Source of the DNA: Bacteroidota bacterium
Lineage (GTDB): Bacteria > Bacteroidota > Ignavibacteria > Ignavibacteriales > Melioribacteraceae
DNA: 64,000 nucleotides
Assembly: GCA_018818165.1 (NCBI GenBank)
Contig: JAHISP010000036.1
Coordinates: forward strand, 1-64,000
Direction of reading: 5' to 3'
The translations under genes and the position numbers were made by a program. The stretch's first letter is position 1, and every line of letters begins with the position of its first letter. Shown here piece by piece: positions 47,236-55,053 of the stretch. A model generated the notes under the pieces. It worked only from the letters and a program-made list of their open reading frames with translations. It ran no database searches and was not told the DNA's origin.

Positions 47236-47514
47236 TCATACAGAAGTTCTAAGTTCACTATCGATTCTTTCTTTTAATATTATTTTAATTAAAGATTGAT
47301 AGGGAACGTCTCTTTTATTCGCAATTATTTTTATGTCGTTTAATAAAAATTCTGGTAATCGTAAAGAAATAGTTTTTGTGGATAGTTTTAAATTAGGAAA
47401 AGAAACTAAACTCGATTTCTCCCAATTTATATATTCTGTGGAATCATTATTCAACCAAAATTCTTTTTCTTCTTTTTCGGTCTTAAATTTAGGTATGTTT
47501 TTTAATTTCTTCAT
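47236..47514 (-). CDS. BrnA-like antitoxin
   Basis: A 92-residue acidic/basic protein with an N-terminal FKTEKEEKEFWLNNDSTEYINW segment typical of BrnA antitoxins. A ribbon-helix-helix end follows (KTISLRLPEFLLNDIKIIANKRDVPYQSLIKIIL). It should bind and neutralise the BrnT ribonuclease and repress the operon. The ATG at 47,514 is preferred over an upstream TTG, giving a 26-nt overlap with brnT. The toxin-first order is usual for BrnTA. Both genes run against the methyltransferase gene and sit between two copies of its 3' end. Confidence 0.85.
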   Translation of the reverse strand: MKKLKNIPKFKTEKEEKEFWLNNDSTEYINWEKSSLVSFPNLKLSTKTISLRLPEFLLNDIKIIANKRDVPYQSLIKIILKERIDSELRTSV

Positions 47515-47806
47515 CGTATTTTCTTTTTTCAATTTTGTTCATATCTCTTGCAGAAATAACTCTAACTAAGTTTTTTCTTATTGTAAAGACAACAAATATT
47601 CTTCTATCCATTTCTGTTCTGCCTAATGCAAACCACCGTTTTTCTCTTTGTGTATGTTTAACATCATCTGCAATTATTAAAGGTTCGTTGAAGAATATTT
47701 GCTCACATTCAATATGAGAGACTTGGTGTTTTATCCAGTTTTTTTCAATGTTGCCTTCATCCCATTGGAATCCTTCAACATTTTCATAAATGTTTTTCAT
47801 ACACAT
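47489..47806 (-). CDS. BrnT-like ribonuclease toxin
   Basis: A 105-residue toxin of the BrnT family. The opening FQWDEGNIEKNWIKHQVSHIECEQIFFN and the later RWFALGRTEMDRRIFVVFTIR and RVISARDMNKIEKRKYDE blocks are diagnostic. Family members cleave RNA and are neutralised by BrnA. Two in-frame ATG codons (47,806 and 47,800) are available; the second gives the common MKNIYENVEGF start. A 19-bp palindrome abuts the first ATG and probably is the autoregulatory operator. Adjacent antitoxin and full length suggest an intact module. Confidence 0.87.
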   Translation of the reverse strand: MCMKNIYENVEGFQWDEGNIEKNWIKHQVSHIECEQIFFNEPLIIADDVKHTQREKRWFALGRTEMDRRIFVVFTIRKNLVRVISARDMNKIEKRKYDEEIKKHT

Positions 47807-47825
47807 GTATATTACAAAGATATAC
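47807..47825. promoter_or_regulatory. Probable BrnTA operator palindrome
   Basis: GTATAT and ATATAC arms surround a 7-nt centre directly before the brnT start codon. Ribbon-helix-helix antitoxins of this type repress their own promoter at such sites, so this is the natural operator candidate. The AT-rich arms could also overlap a -10 box. Confidence 0.45.
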
Positions 47826-47844
47826 TTAATTTTACAACAAATTG

Positions 47845-47938
47845 TTTTTAATAAAGTGAAGGTATACCAAGACTTAAAAAAAACAGCTTTTAATTCTGAA
47901 ACTTCAAATGATATTTATCTTTTTGCTGAAAGGGAATA
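47845..47938. repeat. 3'-end repeat of the methyltransferase, copy 2
   Basis: This orphan fragment encodes the last ~30 codons of the methyltransferase in frame, ending FAERE then TAG, with no gene body in front. It likely preserves the ancestral gene end. Confidence 0.8.
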
Positions 47939-47947
47939 GTGGTAGTA

Positions 47948-48112
47948 TTAGGAATCAAATTTGAAATCGACAATTTCGTAAAGCCTAATTATAAAATAGC
48001 ATGGAGCTAAAAAAAAGAAAAGGGAAGAAAATACAGAGGGAAAATATGTAATTAAAATATAACCAATGCTACTTACTATGATAAGACCAGTTAAATTAAA
48101 TAGAAATTTCAT
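47948..48112 (-). CDS. Possible small membrane protein
   Basis: A 54-residue frame starting MKFLFNLTGLIIVSSIGYIL. It has two hydrophobic stretches (about 4-24 and 27-46), separated by a proline, and a short charged C terminus ending FKFDS. No clear ribosome-binding site precedes the ATG, and I recognise no family. The clean two-helix pattern in otherwise empty sequence is the only support. It lies 9 bp beyond the orphan methyltransferase fragment. Confidence 0.33.
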   Translation of the reverse strand: MKFLFNLTGLIIVSSIGYILITYFPSVFSSLFFFLAPCYFIIRLYEIVDFKFDS

Positions 48113-48367
48113 GTAAACGCTTATATGTTATTCTTAAAATATTTTTCAATAAAAATCTTTTTAAGTGCATTTGTAATATAGTAATCTATTTAAAAAATAG
48201 TAAGTACTAATTCTTTTGACTCTTCAAAAATAAGCGAGGGAAAAAGCAGAAGTACTTGTTAAAAATAATTTCTAGTTATTAAAATGTTATTTCAATTAAA
48301 GTTTGAAAAATGTTTATTTTTGAATTAAGCAATTGGGGAATCAAATTTCAATTAAAGAGATAGATAA
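48113..48367 (+). promoter_or_regulatory. Upstream region of the DNA methyltransferase gene
   Basis: About 255 AT-rich bp with no coding frame. It presumably carries the promoter of the gene at 48,368. I cannot identify the boxes. Confidence 0.3.
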
Positions 48368-51300
48368 ATGAAAAATAAACATATTCTGGAATATTTTAAG
48401 AAAGTAAAAAATGCCAACAAAGAACTACCTAAAAAAGAAGCTTTTAAAGATTTATTAAATAGGCTTTACTCTACTGAAAATGAATTATTAGAACTTATTG
48501 ATAAAATAACTTTAGGGTCAGAAAAAGCAATTCTTGAAATCCCTAGAAAAGATAAAATACACAGAGGAAGTGCAGACACTCTTTACAATAAAATAATAAT
48601 TGAATTTGAAAATAATTTAAAAATAACAGAAACACATGCAAAAGAACAGTTAGCGGGTTATTTGTTAGGACAATTTAAAGCTGGTGAAGGTTATAATTTT
48701 ACTTTAATTGCTACAGATTGCATAACATGGAAAGTATATTCACCCGATGTTTCGTGTCTTGAAAAGATTGCAAAATTAACAGAAGATGAACTAATACTCA
48801 ATGAAATTAAAAGTGCTATGTTTGTTTTAACTGAGAATAACACAGATGATTTTTATTATTGGATTGACAGATTTTTATTTAAGGAAGAAAAACAAAAAGC
48901 TACTTTAACAAGAATTGAAGAAGCATTTGGTTATAGTAGCAACGTATTTCTTGAATCTTACCGTGAAATGACCAATCATTTTAACGATGCTAAAAAATAT
49001 GGCGAAGTTCAGGTTGCTTACGAGCAATGGAGCAAATTTTTAAGTATTGCCTATGGTTCATTTGATGGAAGTGAAGGTAATTTTCTTATACATACTTATC
49101 TTAGTGTTTTTGCTAAAATGCTTGCTTATGCTGTGGTTTCTAATGATGATTTTATTGATGATAAGGAAATGAGGGGCATAATTGATGGGACAATTTTTCA
49201 CAGTTATAGCATACGAAATTTTGTAGATGATGATTTTTTCCATTGGGTAAAAAATGATAGAGACTTTACTGCACTTAAAAAAGTTTTCAGACTAATTGCA
49301 CAAGAAATTTCCACATTTGATTTCCAAGATGTTGACGAAGATATTCTAAAAGGAGTTTATCAAGAATTAATTGACCTTGATACAAGGCATGCTCTCGGAG
49401 AGTATTATACACCTGATTGGTTGTGTGAAAGAATTGTGAATGAATTTAATTTTGAAGAAGGTAACAGAGTTTTGGACCCTGCTTGCGGAAGTGGTTCGTT
49501 TCTAATTGCTACTGTTCATCGTTTTAGAAAATTAAATCCTAATATTTCTGTTGAGGAATTAAACAGCAGTATTTACGGAATTGATATTCATCCACTTTCA
49601 GTTCAAATTGCAAAAACAAATATTTTATTAGCACTTGGTAAAGAGGTTGTAAACGCAAGAACTCCCATTCATTTAAATGTAATATTAGCAAATACTTTGC
49701 TTGCCCCTGATGGAGTTGAAGATTTTTTTGGAAATAATTTTAAGATGCAGATTGATAAAGAATCGCTTGAACTAAGTTCTCAAATTTTAGATGATGTTAA
49801 AATATTTGATGAGGCACTTGAAACTGCCGAAGACCTTGCAGAGCAAACATATCACCAAAAGGTACCAGTTGAAACTTTTACAAATATATTAAATAGAAGA
49901 ATTACGAGTGGAATTAACAAACAAGTAATTGATAGTTTTTACAAAATTTATCTTAGCCTTTGCAAGGTTAAAGCTAATAGAAGGGACAGCATTTGGAAAT
50001 TTATAATACAAAATCTTTATAAACCATATTTTCTTTCTAAAAAGTTCGATTTTGTTATTGGCAATCCTCCATGGTTTACTTATAGTTCAATTAAAAATGA
50101 AGAATATCAAAATATTCTTGACGAACTTGCCACAGTGTATAATGTTAAACCAACAAAAGTTGCAAATTTTCCTCATCTTGAGATTGCTGCAATATTTTTT
50201 GCTTATTGCACAAATTACTTTTTGAAAGAAAATGGCAAAATATGTTTTGTTTTACCACGTAGTTTTTTTAGTGCCGACCATCACGATAATACGAGAAGTG
50301 GAAAAGCAAAAGGGCTTAAGATTTTTGACATTTGGGATTTAAATGATGTTTCACCACTTTTTAGAATTCCTAGTTCGGTTTTATTTGCAAATAAAGAAAA
50401 GGATAATGTTAAAACAAGTCTGCCTGTTGCTGGTATTAAAGGATTATCTTTTAGTGGAAAGTTGCCCGCACATAATTGTAAACTTGATGTCGCAAAAACT
50501 ACTTTAAGCGAAAACGAGGTTAAATGGTTTTATTCTAAACTGGGTAATTCATCTGCATTTTCTAATAAAAGGTCAAAATTAGAAGAAAGAGAAAACCCAT
50601 ATAAAAAAAGTTTTAAACAAGGAGCCACAATTGTTCCACGCTCATTTTATTTTGTTAAACTTGAACAAGAAACGCCTGATAATTTTAATGACAAAATAAT
50701 TAATCTAAAAACTTCCGAAGATATTAAGCAAGATGCTAAAGAACCATGGAAATCTCTGGACATAAGTGGAAAAATTGAAAGTCAGTTTTTATTTAGAACT
50801 GCTCTTTCAAAAAGCATATTACCTTTTGCATTGTTTAAACCTGATTTAGTTGTTTTGCCAATAACAATAGAAAAAGATAACAACGATGAAAAAGTGATAA
50901 AACTGCATTCGCCTGATGATTTAATGAGTGATGGTTATATAAATGCTTCAAAATGGTTTAAAACTGCTGAAAGATTTTGGGATATTTATAGAACCGAAAA
51001 GAATGAAAAGATTTCATGCGAGAATTACTTGAATTGGCAAAATAAATTAACAGTTCAAAATTTAGAAGCCAAATATATAGTTCTGTATAATATGTCTGGA
51101 AAAGATGCTTATTCAACCCTCGTAATTAGGGAAATGCAAGACTTTGAATTCATTATTGATTACACAACTTTTCGAGTTGAACTAAACAACTTAAATGAGG
51201 CTTATTATATAACAAGTATTTTGAACTCCTCAATCCCCAATCTTATAATGAAAGATTTTCAAGCAAGAGGTTTATTTGGTGCACGTCATGTTTCTAAAAA

Positions 51301-51532
51301 AATTCTTGATGTATATTTCCCAAAGTTTGATGAAAATATAGAAGAACATTTAAAACTTGCAGAAATAAGTAAAACAGCACACGAAAATGCAGCGTTATTT
51401 ATTAAGGCAAATCCTCCAGAACATGAATTATCGGCAGTTCGCTTAGGTCGTTACCGAGTTGATATTAAAAAGTATTTACAAAAAGAAATGAAAGAAATAG
51501 ATAAGTTGGTAAAGAAGGTAATTAAGAATTAA
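48368..51532 (+). CDS. Type IIG-like DNA methyltransferase/restriction protein
   Basis: A 1054-residue N6-adenine methyltransferase of the Eco57I-like class. The SAM motif is DPACGSGSFLIATVHRF, preceded by ALGEYYTPDWL, and the catalytic motif is NPPWFTY. The region after about 680 should hold target recognition. The N-terminal third has GSADTLYNKIIIEFE, a possible degenerate nuclease core, so a fused restriction activity is possible but not shown. Length fits type IIG enzymes and also the methyltransferases of larger defence systems (BREX, DISARM), but none of their other genes is here. A 192-residue unknown gene follows after 27 bp and is the obvious partner candidate. Location in a repeat-rich accessory region supports horizontal transfer. 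Confidence 0.82.
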   Translation: MKNKHILEYFKKVKNANKELPKKEAFKDLLNRLYSTENELLELIDKITLGSEKAILEIPRKDKIHRGSADTLYNKIIIEFENNLKITETHAKEQLAGYLLGQFKAGEGYNFTLIATDCITWKVYSPDVSCLEKIAKLTEDELILNEIKSAMFVLTENNTDDFYYWIDRFLFKEEKQKATLTRIEEAFGYSSNVFLESYREMTNHFNDAKKYGEVQVAYEQWSKFLSIAYGSFDGSEGNFLIHTYLSVFAKMLAYAVVSNDDFIDDKEMRGIIDGTIFHSYSIRNFVDDDFFHWVKNDRDFTALKKVFRLIAQEISTFDFQDVDEDILKGVYQELIDLDTRHALGEYYTPDWLCERIVNEFNFEEGNRVLDPACGSGSFLIATVHRFRKLNPNISVEELNSSIYGIDIHPLSVQIAKTNILLALGKEVVNARTPIHLNVILANTLLAPDGVEDFFGNNFKMQIDKESLELSSQILDDVKIFDEALETAEDLAEQTYHQKVPVETFTNILNRRITSGINKQVIDSFYKIYLSLCKVKANRRDSIWKFIIQNLYKPYFLSKKFDFVIGNPPWFTYSSIKNEEYQNILDELATVYNVKPTKVANFPHLEIAAIFFAYCTNYFLKENGKICFVLPRSFFSADHHDNTRSGKAKGLKIFDIWDLNDVSPLFRIPSSVLFANKEKDNVKTSLPVAGIKGLSFSGKLPAHNCKLDVAKTTLSENEVKWFYSKLGNSSAFSNKRSKLEERENPYKKSFKQGATIVPRSFYFVKLEQETPDNFNDKIINLKTSEDIKQDAKEPWKSLDISGKIESQFLFRTALSKSILPFALFKPDLVVLPITIEKDNNDEKVIKLHSPDDLMSDGYINASKWFKTAERFWDIYRTEKNEKISCENYLNWQNKLTVQNLEAKYIVLYNMSGKDAYSTLVIREMQDFEFIIDYTTFRVELNNLNEAYYITSILNSSIPNLIMKDFQARGLFGARHVSKKILDVYFPKFDENIEEHLKLAEISKTAHENAALFIKANPPEHELSAVRLGRYRVDIKKYLQKEMKEIDKLVKKVIKN

Positions 51533-51559
51533 GAAGGGGAACAAAAAAGGAGGATTTTA

Positions 51560-52138
51560 GTGGTACCTAAATCAATAAAAGAGTTAGAAGAAATAAAGAT
51601 TACATGGAATGATAGAAATCTAGTTCGGTTAGACTACGAAAATGAAATAAGAATATGTTTTAAAAATAAATTTGCAGAGTGTTTTGAGAAAGTAAAAAAT
51701 GATTTTGAATATATGTTCCCAGCTACTGAATATGCTATCAATAAAAACAAGAATATCTGGAGTGCATCTTTGAATAGTTTTAGAATTGAGTTTTGCATTG
51801 ACACTCCAAGTTCAATTTTGGAAAAACATAAATTTGATCTTATAATTGTTAGAGAACAACGGTCACTTTTCCATATAGTAATCTTCTCAAGTTGTAATAT
51901 ATATTTCCCTAAAATTGGAACACATAGAGAACAACCTAAGTCTATTGAGTTAATTAAGAATGATATTCAAAGGATGAATGATGAGATGCTTATTATGGAT
52001 GAAAATAAAAAAAGGATAAAAGAAAGTTCATGTGTATTCGCATGCTATAGTGGAAAAAACTTAAAACCATCGGATTATAGAGAACTAAAAAAATATATGA
52101 CCTTTCGTGAAGTTCTTAAGGAATTGCTTAAGAGTTAA
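51560..52138 (+). CDS. Unknown protein linked to the DNA methyltransferase
   Basis: A 192-residue protein with a GTG start and a very strong AAGGAGG site six bases upstream. I do not recognise the family. It is a mixed alpha/beta chain with FDLIIVREQRSLFHIVIFSS in the middle and a long charged helix (about 130-165). Cytoplasmic location is expected. The 27-bp spacing to the methyltransferase suggests co-expression and a shared function, for example a restriction, specificity or control subunit. That is inference from position only. Confidence 0.65.
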   Translation: MVPKSIKELEEIKITWNDRNLVRLDYENEIRICFKNKFAECFEKVKNDFEYMFPATEYAINKNKNIWSASLNSFRIEFCIDTPSSILEKHKFDLIIVREQRSLFHIVIFSSCNIYFPKIGTHREQPKSIELIKNDIQRMNDEMLIMDENKKRIKESSCVFACYSGKNLKPSDYRELKKYMTFREVLKELLKS

Positions 52139-52230
52139 ATTAGAATTAAACCTGAGAAGCATACTAGTCAAAGGTGAAAAGTTAAGTTGACTTGTCGACA
52201 ACATAAAGTGATAATAGAAAGGGAGAAAAA

Positions 52231-53076
52231 ATGAGTGACAAAATTGCGATATTTAATGGAAAAGGGATAAGACGAACAATTCACAATGATGAATGGTGGT
52301 TTTCTGTTGTAGATATCTGTGCTGTATTAGTTGAGAGTGCAGATGGAGGAGCATATTGGAGAAAACTAAAACAAAGGTTAAAAAAAGAAGGAAGTGAAGT
52401 CGTGACAATTTGTCACGGGTTGAAATTAATTGCTCCAGACGGTAAGATGCGAGCAACTGATTGTGCAAATACAGCTGGAATTTTCCGTATTATTCAATCA
52501 ATTCCATCACCAAAAGCCGAACCATTTAAGCGTTGGTTAGCAAAAGTTGGTTACGAAAGAGTTCAAGAAATTGAAAATCCAGAACTTGCCCAAGAGAGAA
52601 TGAAAGAACTGTACGAGCAAAAAGGATATTCAAAAGATTGGATAGATAAAAGACTTCGTGGAATTGCAATAAGGCAAAACTTGACCGATGAATGGAAAGA
52701 AAGAGGAATTAAGAAGGAAATAGAATATTCAATATTAACAGCAGAAATATCAAAAGCTACTTTTGGAATGACACCAAGTGAATATAAACAATACAAAAAA
52801 TTAGAGAAAGAAAATCTTCGTGACCATATGACTGATTTAGAATTGATTTTTAGTATGTTGGGCGAAAAAGTAACAACTGAAATTTCTAAAAAAGAAGAAC
52901 CTAATACATTTGATAAAAACAAATTAGTAGCAAAAAGAGGTGGCACCGTTGCAGGTAATGCAAGAAAAGAGGCAGAAAAAGAAATTGGTGCAAGTGTTAT
53001 TTCATCCGATAATTATTTGCTTGAAGCCGAAGCGAAGAAAAAATTAAAATTACAAAAACGCCAAAAAGACAAATAA
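52231..53076 (+). CDS. Bro-N domain protein (phage antirepressor-like)
   Basis: A 281-residue protein with an N-terminal Bro domain (about 3-110: WWFSVVDICAVLVES, YWRKLKQRLKKEG, FRIIQSIPSPKAEPFKRWLAKVGYERV). A conserved second half follows with RLRGIAIRQNLTDEWKERG and the closing GGTVAGNARKEAEKEIGASVISSDNY. Such proteins are common as single genes on mobile regions of Bacteroidota-like genomes; their role is mostly unknown, some being DNA-binding antirepressors. GAAAGGGAG precedes the start. A diverged copy of 57 bp from its 3' end lies at 54,235-54,291, beyond two minus-strand genes. Confidence 0.82.
   Translation: MSDKIAIFNGKGIRRTIHNDEWWFSVVDICAVLVESADGGAYWRKLKQRLKKEGSEVVTICHGLKLIAPDGKMRATDCANTAGIFRIIQSIPSPKAEPFKRWLAKVGYERVQEIENPELAQERMKELYEQKGYSKDWIDKRLRGIAIRQNLTDEWKERGIKKEIEYSILTAEISKATFGMTPSEYKQYKKLEKENLRDHMTDLELIFSMLGEKVTTEISKKEEPNTFDKNKLVAKRGGTVAGNARKEAEKEIGASVISSDNYLLEAEAKKKLKLQKRQKDK
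52973..53029. repeat. Bro-N 3'-end repeat, copy 1
   Basis: This is the part of the Bro-N gene encoding AEKEIGASVISSDNYLLEA. It matches 54,235-54,291 over 57 bp with about eight mismatches. Confidence 0.65.
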
Positions 53077-53103
53077 AATCAAAGGGGGACAACGGCTATC
53101 TAG

Positions 53104-53409
53104 TTATTCAGGTTCTTTCGTAAATACTAAATACCAGTTTCCATTTCCAAAATATTTTCCCTCTTTTATAATAAATACGCGATATTCGTTACTAACGGCA
53201 GTATTTATTATTTCATGAAAATCAAACATGAATCCAACTCCTCTAATAATCTCTTGAGGTCCAATCCCAAATAGTTCAACACCTTTCAATATTTGTCCAG
53301 TAAGATAAAGTTGTAATTTTGTAAAAGTACTTAACTCGATATTAAATTTAAATTCACTTTCACCTTGTTGGATATACGTTAATGCGTCAACTTGGTTTAT
53401 TCTATTCAT
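53104..53409 (-). CDS. Unknown small protein
   Basis: A 101-residue protein without signal peptide or membrane helix. I recognise no family. It reads as alpha/beta with a C-terminal YRVFIIKEG...WYLVFTKEPE strand pair. AGGAAT lies upstream of the ATG. It runs towards the Bro-N gene and sits downstream of a frameshifted membrane gene on the same strand, so both may be cargo of one small insertion between the Bro-N gene and the copied Bro-N end. Confidence 0.55.
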   Translation of the reverse strand: MNRINQVDALTYIQQGESEFKFNIELSTFTKLQLYLTGQILKGVELFGIGPQEIIRGVGFMFDFHEIINTAVSNEYRVFIIKEGKYFGNGNWYLVFTKEPE

Positions 53410-53489
53410 TCAATATTCCTAATAATATTTTGCAACATAACACTTTTACTAATAACAGGCATCACAAAATAACATTGTTGAGGTGCGTG

Positions 53490-53961
53490 TTAAGCTGTGT
53501 CTCCAGATTTTTCTTCCTTTTTGTATATTGATAACAATGTTAAGTGACCTGCAAATACAGTTGATAACAATTGAAGGAAAGGCGAAATTGCAATCATCAA
53601 CATTAACCAACCAATTAAACTAATTCTAGGTTCATATAGAATCAGCGGTATTCCAAAGTTTGCTATTTCGGTATCGGAACCAGACAACATCTTGGCACTC
53701 CATCCCCATAGTAGCAACATTCCCAAGAAAGTTATTCCAGCAGTAATAAATGAATAAATTAACAATCGTTTTAGAATCTCCTTCACTTCACTCGTATTAA
53801 TTGATACCCATTTAATAATGTACCATCCAACAAAAAAAACCAAATAAAATATTGAAGAAAGGAACTCCCATTCCTAATCCCATGCAGAAGATATCCAAAG
53901 CCACATATATTACAAAGACGCTAAGTGGCTTAAAACTAAAGATGTCTTTGATATTCATCAT
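53490..53961 (-). pseudogene. Frameshifted four-helix membrane protein
   Basis: Reading from ATG 53,961 (AAGGA upstream) gives MNIKDIFSFKPLSVFVIYVALD...GVPFFNILFGFF, then a stop. The rest, GWYIIKWVSINTSEV to the GDTA end, is in another frame. Removing one T from the eight-T run (plus-strand 53,832-53,839) fuses the two into a 156-residue protein with about four membrane helices. It may be a pseudogene, a phase-variable gene or a sequencing error in the homopolymer. The family is unknown to me. Confidence 0.6.
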
Positions 53962-54073
53962 ATCAATCCTTGCTAAAATCTAATAGTAAAAAGTCGCAGT
54001 TGTACTCGACTGCAAACTTAATATATTTAAAATATAAAATGAATAATTAATAAGTCCATAATGGTAAAATGAT

Positions 54074-54214
54074 AGCGATGCGGGGTCAAATGTAAAGCAA
54101 TATAGTACAATAGGTTTCACTTTTAATAAAAAATATTTTTCATGTTGTATTTGCTAAAATTGGCGTAGCACAGATTAGTAATCTGTGTTTTAAAATATTT
54201 GACCCCGCATTACT
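54074..54214. mobile_element. MITE-like element with 18-bp terminal inverted repeats
   Basis: The left end AGCGATGCGGGGTCAAAT and the complement of the right end match at 16 of 18 positions. The 141-bp unit is flanked on both sides by the same 10 bp, GTAAAATGAT (54,064-54,073 and 54,215-54,224), as expected for a target-site duplication. It has no coding capacity and contains an internal 19-bp palindrome (54,169-54,187). It lies inside the degenerate Bro-N fragment. A REP-type element is the alternative reading. Confidence 0.75.
54169..54187. repeat. 19-bp palindrome, copy 1
   Basis: A perfect palindrome CACAGATTA-G-TAATCTGTG within the MITE-like element. The identical 19-mer recurs at 61,830-61,848 after the DNA methyltransferase gene. 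Confidence 0.7.
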
Positions 54215-54234
54215 GTAAAATGATTGTAAACTTG

Positions 54235-54291
54235 CAGAAAAAGAAGTTTGTACAAGTATTGTTTCATCCGATAATTATTTGATTGAAGCCG
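54235..54291. repeat. Bro-N 3'-end repeat, copy 2 (relic)
   Basis: This encodes AEKEVCTSIVSSDNYLIEA on the plus strand with no gene body in front, then runs on to an unrelated end. It is a relic of a Bro-N C terminus, broken on its left by the MITE insertion. Confidence 0.65.
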
Positions 54292-54336
54292 CAGGTAGTA
54301 GAATTAGCACAAGCAAAATAGGAGCTTTTGAGGTAA

Positions 54337-54371
54337 AAGGGGAGAATATTAAAGATTAACATTCTCCCCTT
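54337..54371 (-). terminator. Terminator after the DUF2202 gene
   Basis: An 11-bp perfect stem AAGGGGAGAAT / ATTCTCCCCTT with a 13-nt loop begins 8 bp after the DUF2202 stop. On the minus strand the stem leads into TTTT. It should terminate that gene. Confidence 0.6.
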
Positions 54372-54378
54372 GTTGAGT

Positions 54379-55053
54379 TTACCAAGAACCTCTCTCTTTT
54401 GGAGAGCTAATTATTAAATCAAATAATTCTTGCGAAATAAATTGTGGTTCATAAGTTCCGCCATATTGCAAAACTCTTGAATAAAATGAACGCAAGTGAT
54501 TTCGTGAACCTTTTGTTAAATTATTATAAACTAAAAGTATATCTTCACTTTCAATTTCGGCACTATATTCCATTAAATCTTTAATATCCAAATCTTCAAT
54601 TGTTGCACCAATTTTAACTGCTTCAAGAAGACTAACATTTGCAGCTTCTGTTAATTGCGTATATAATGCTGCAAGATCTTGGTTTTGGAATACTCCAATT
54701 TCATCATTTGTTACTGGATCTGCTAATTCATATTTATCCAAAAGCATTTTTATTGCGGTCATGTGAGTACTTTCACTCTTTGCAATATTGTTAAAAATTC
54801 TCATACCGTATTTTTCATAAAAATACAAATATACGTCACGAGCAAGTTTTTCTTCTTCGCGCATAAAAATTAAGCCATTTTCGGCTGAGTCAGAAAGTTC
54901 AGTTTTAGGAAGACTTGCAATTGCATCTTCAATTTGTTGAGCTTCAACATTAAGTGCAGAATCATCTGCCGCAACAATTGAATTGTCGCTTGTACAACCA
55001 ACAAATGCTAAAGCATACAATAATATTGTAATTCCAAAATATTTCTTTTTCAT
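54379..55053 (-). CDS. DUF2202 ferritin-like lipoprotein
   Basis: A 224-residue lipoprotein (lipobox AFVGC) followed by a ferritin-like four-helix domain of the DUF2202 family. Family marks include FMREEEKLARDVYLYFYEKYG, SESTHMTAIKMLL, IEDLDIKDL, ESEDILLVYNNL and KGSRNHLRSF. The Glu and His residues on these helices (EEEK, ESTH, IESED, RNHL) are placed as in diiron carboxylate proteins, so metal binding is likely; the physiological role is unknown. The leader before the helix bundle is low-complexity and acidic. It appears monocistronic, with its own terminator at 54,337. Confidence 0.8.
   Translation of the reverse strand: MKKKYFGITILLYALAFVGCTSDNSIVAADDSALNVEAQQIEDAIASLPKTELSDSAENGLIFMREEEKLARDVYLYFYEKYGMRIFNNIAKSESTHMTAIKMLLDKYELADPVTNDEIGVFQNQDLAALYTQLTEAANVSLLEAVKIGATIEDLDIKDLMEYSAEIESEDILLVYNNLTKGSRNHLRSFYSRVLQYGGTYEPQFISQELFDLIISSPKERGSW

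Noticed and set aside
48368-51532. BREX or DISARM system
   Set aside because: The methyltransferase alone resembles parts of these systems, but the ATPase, phosphatase and helicase genes that define them are absent.
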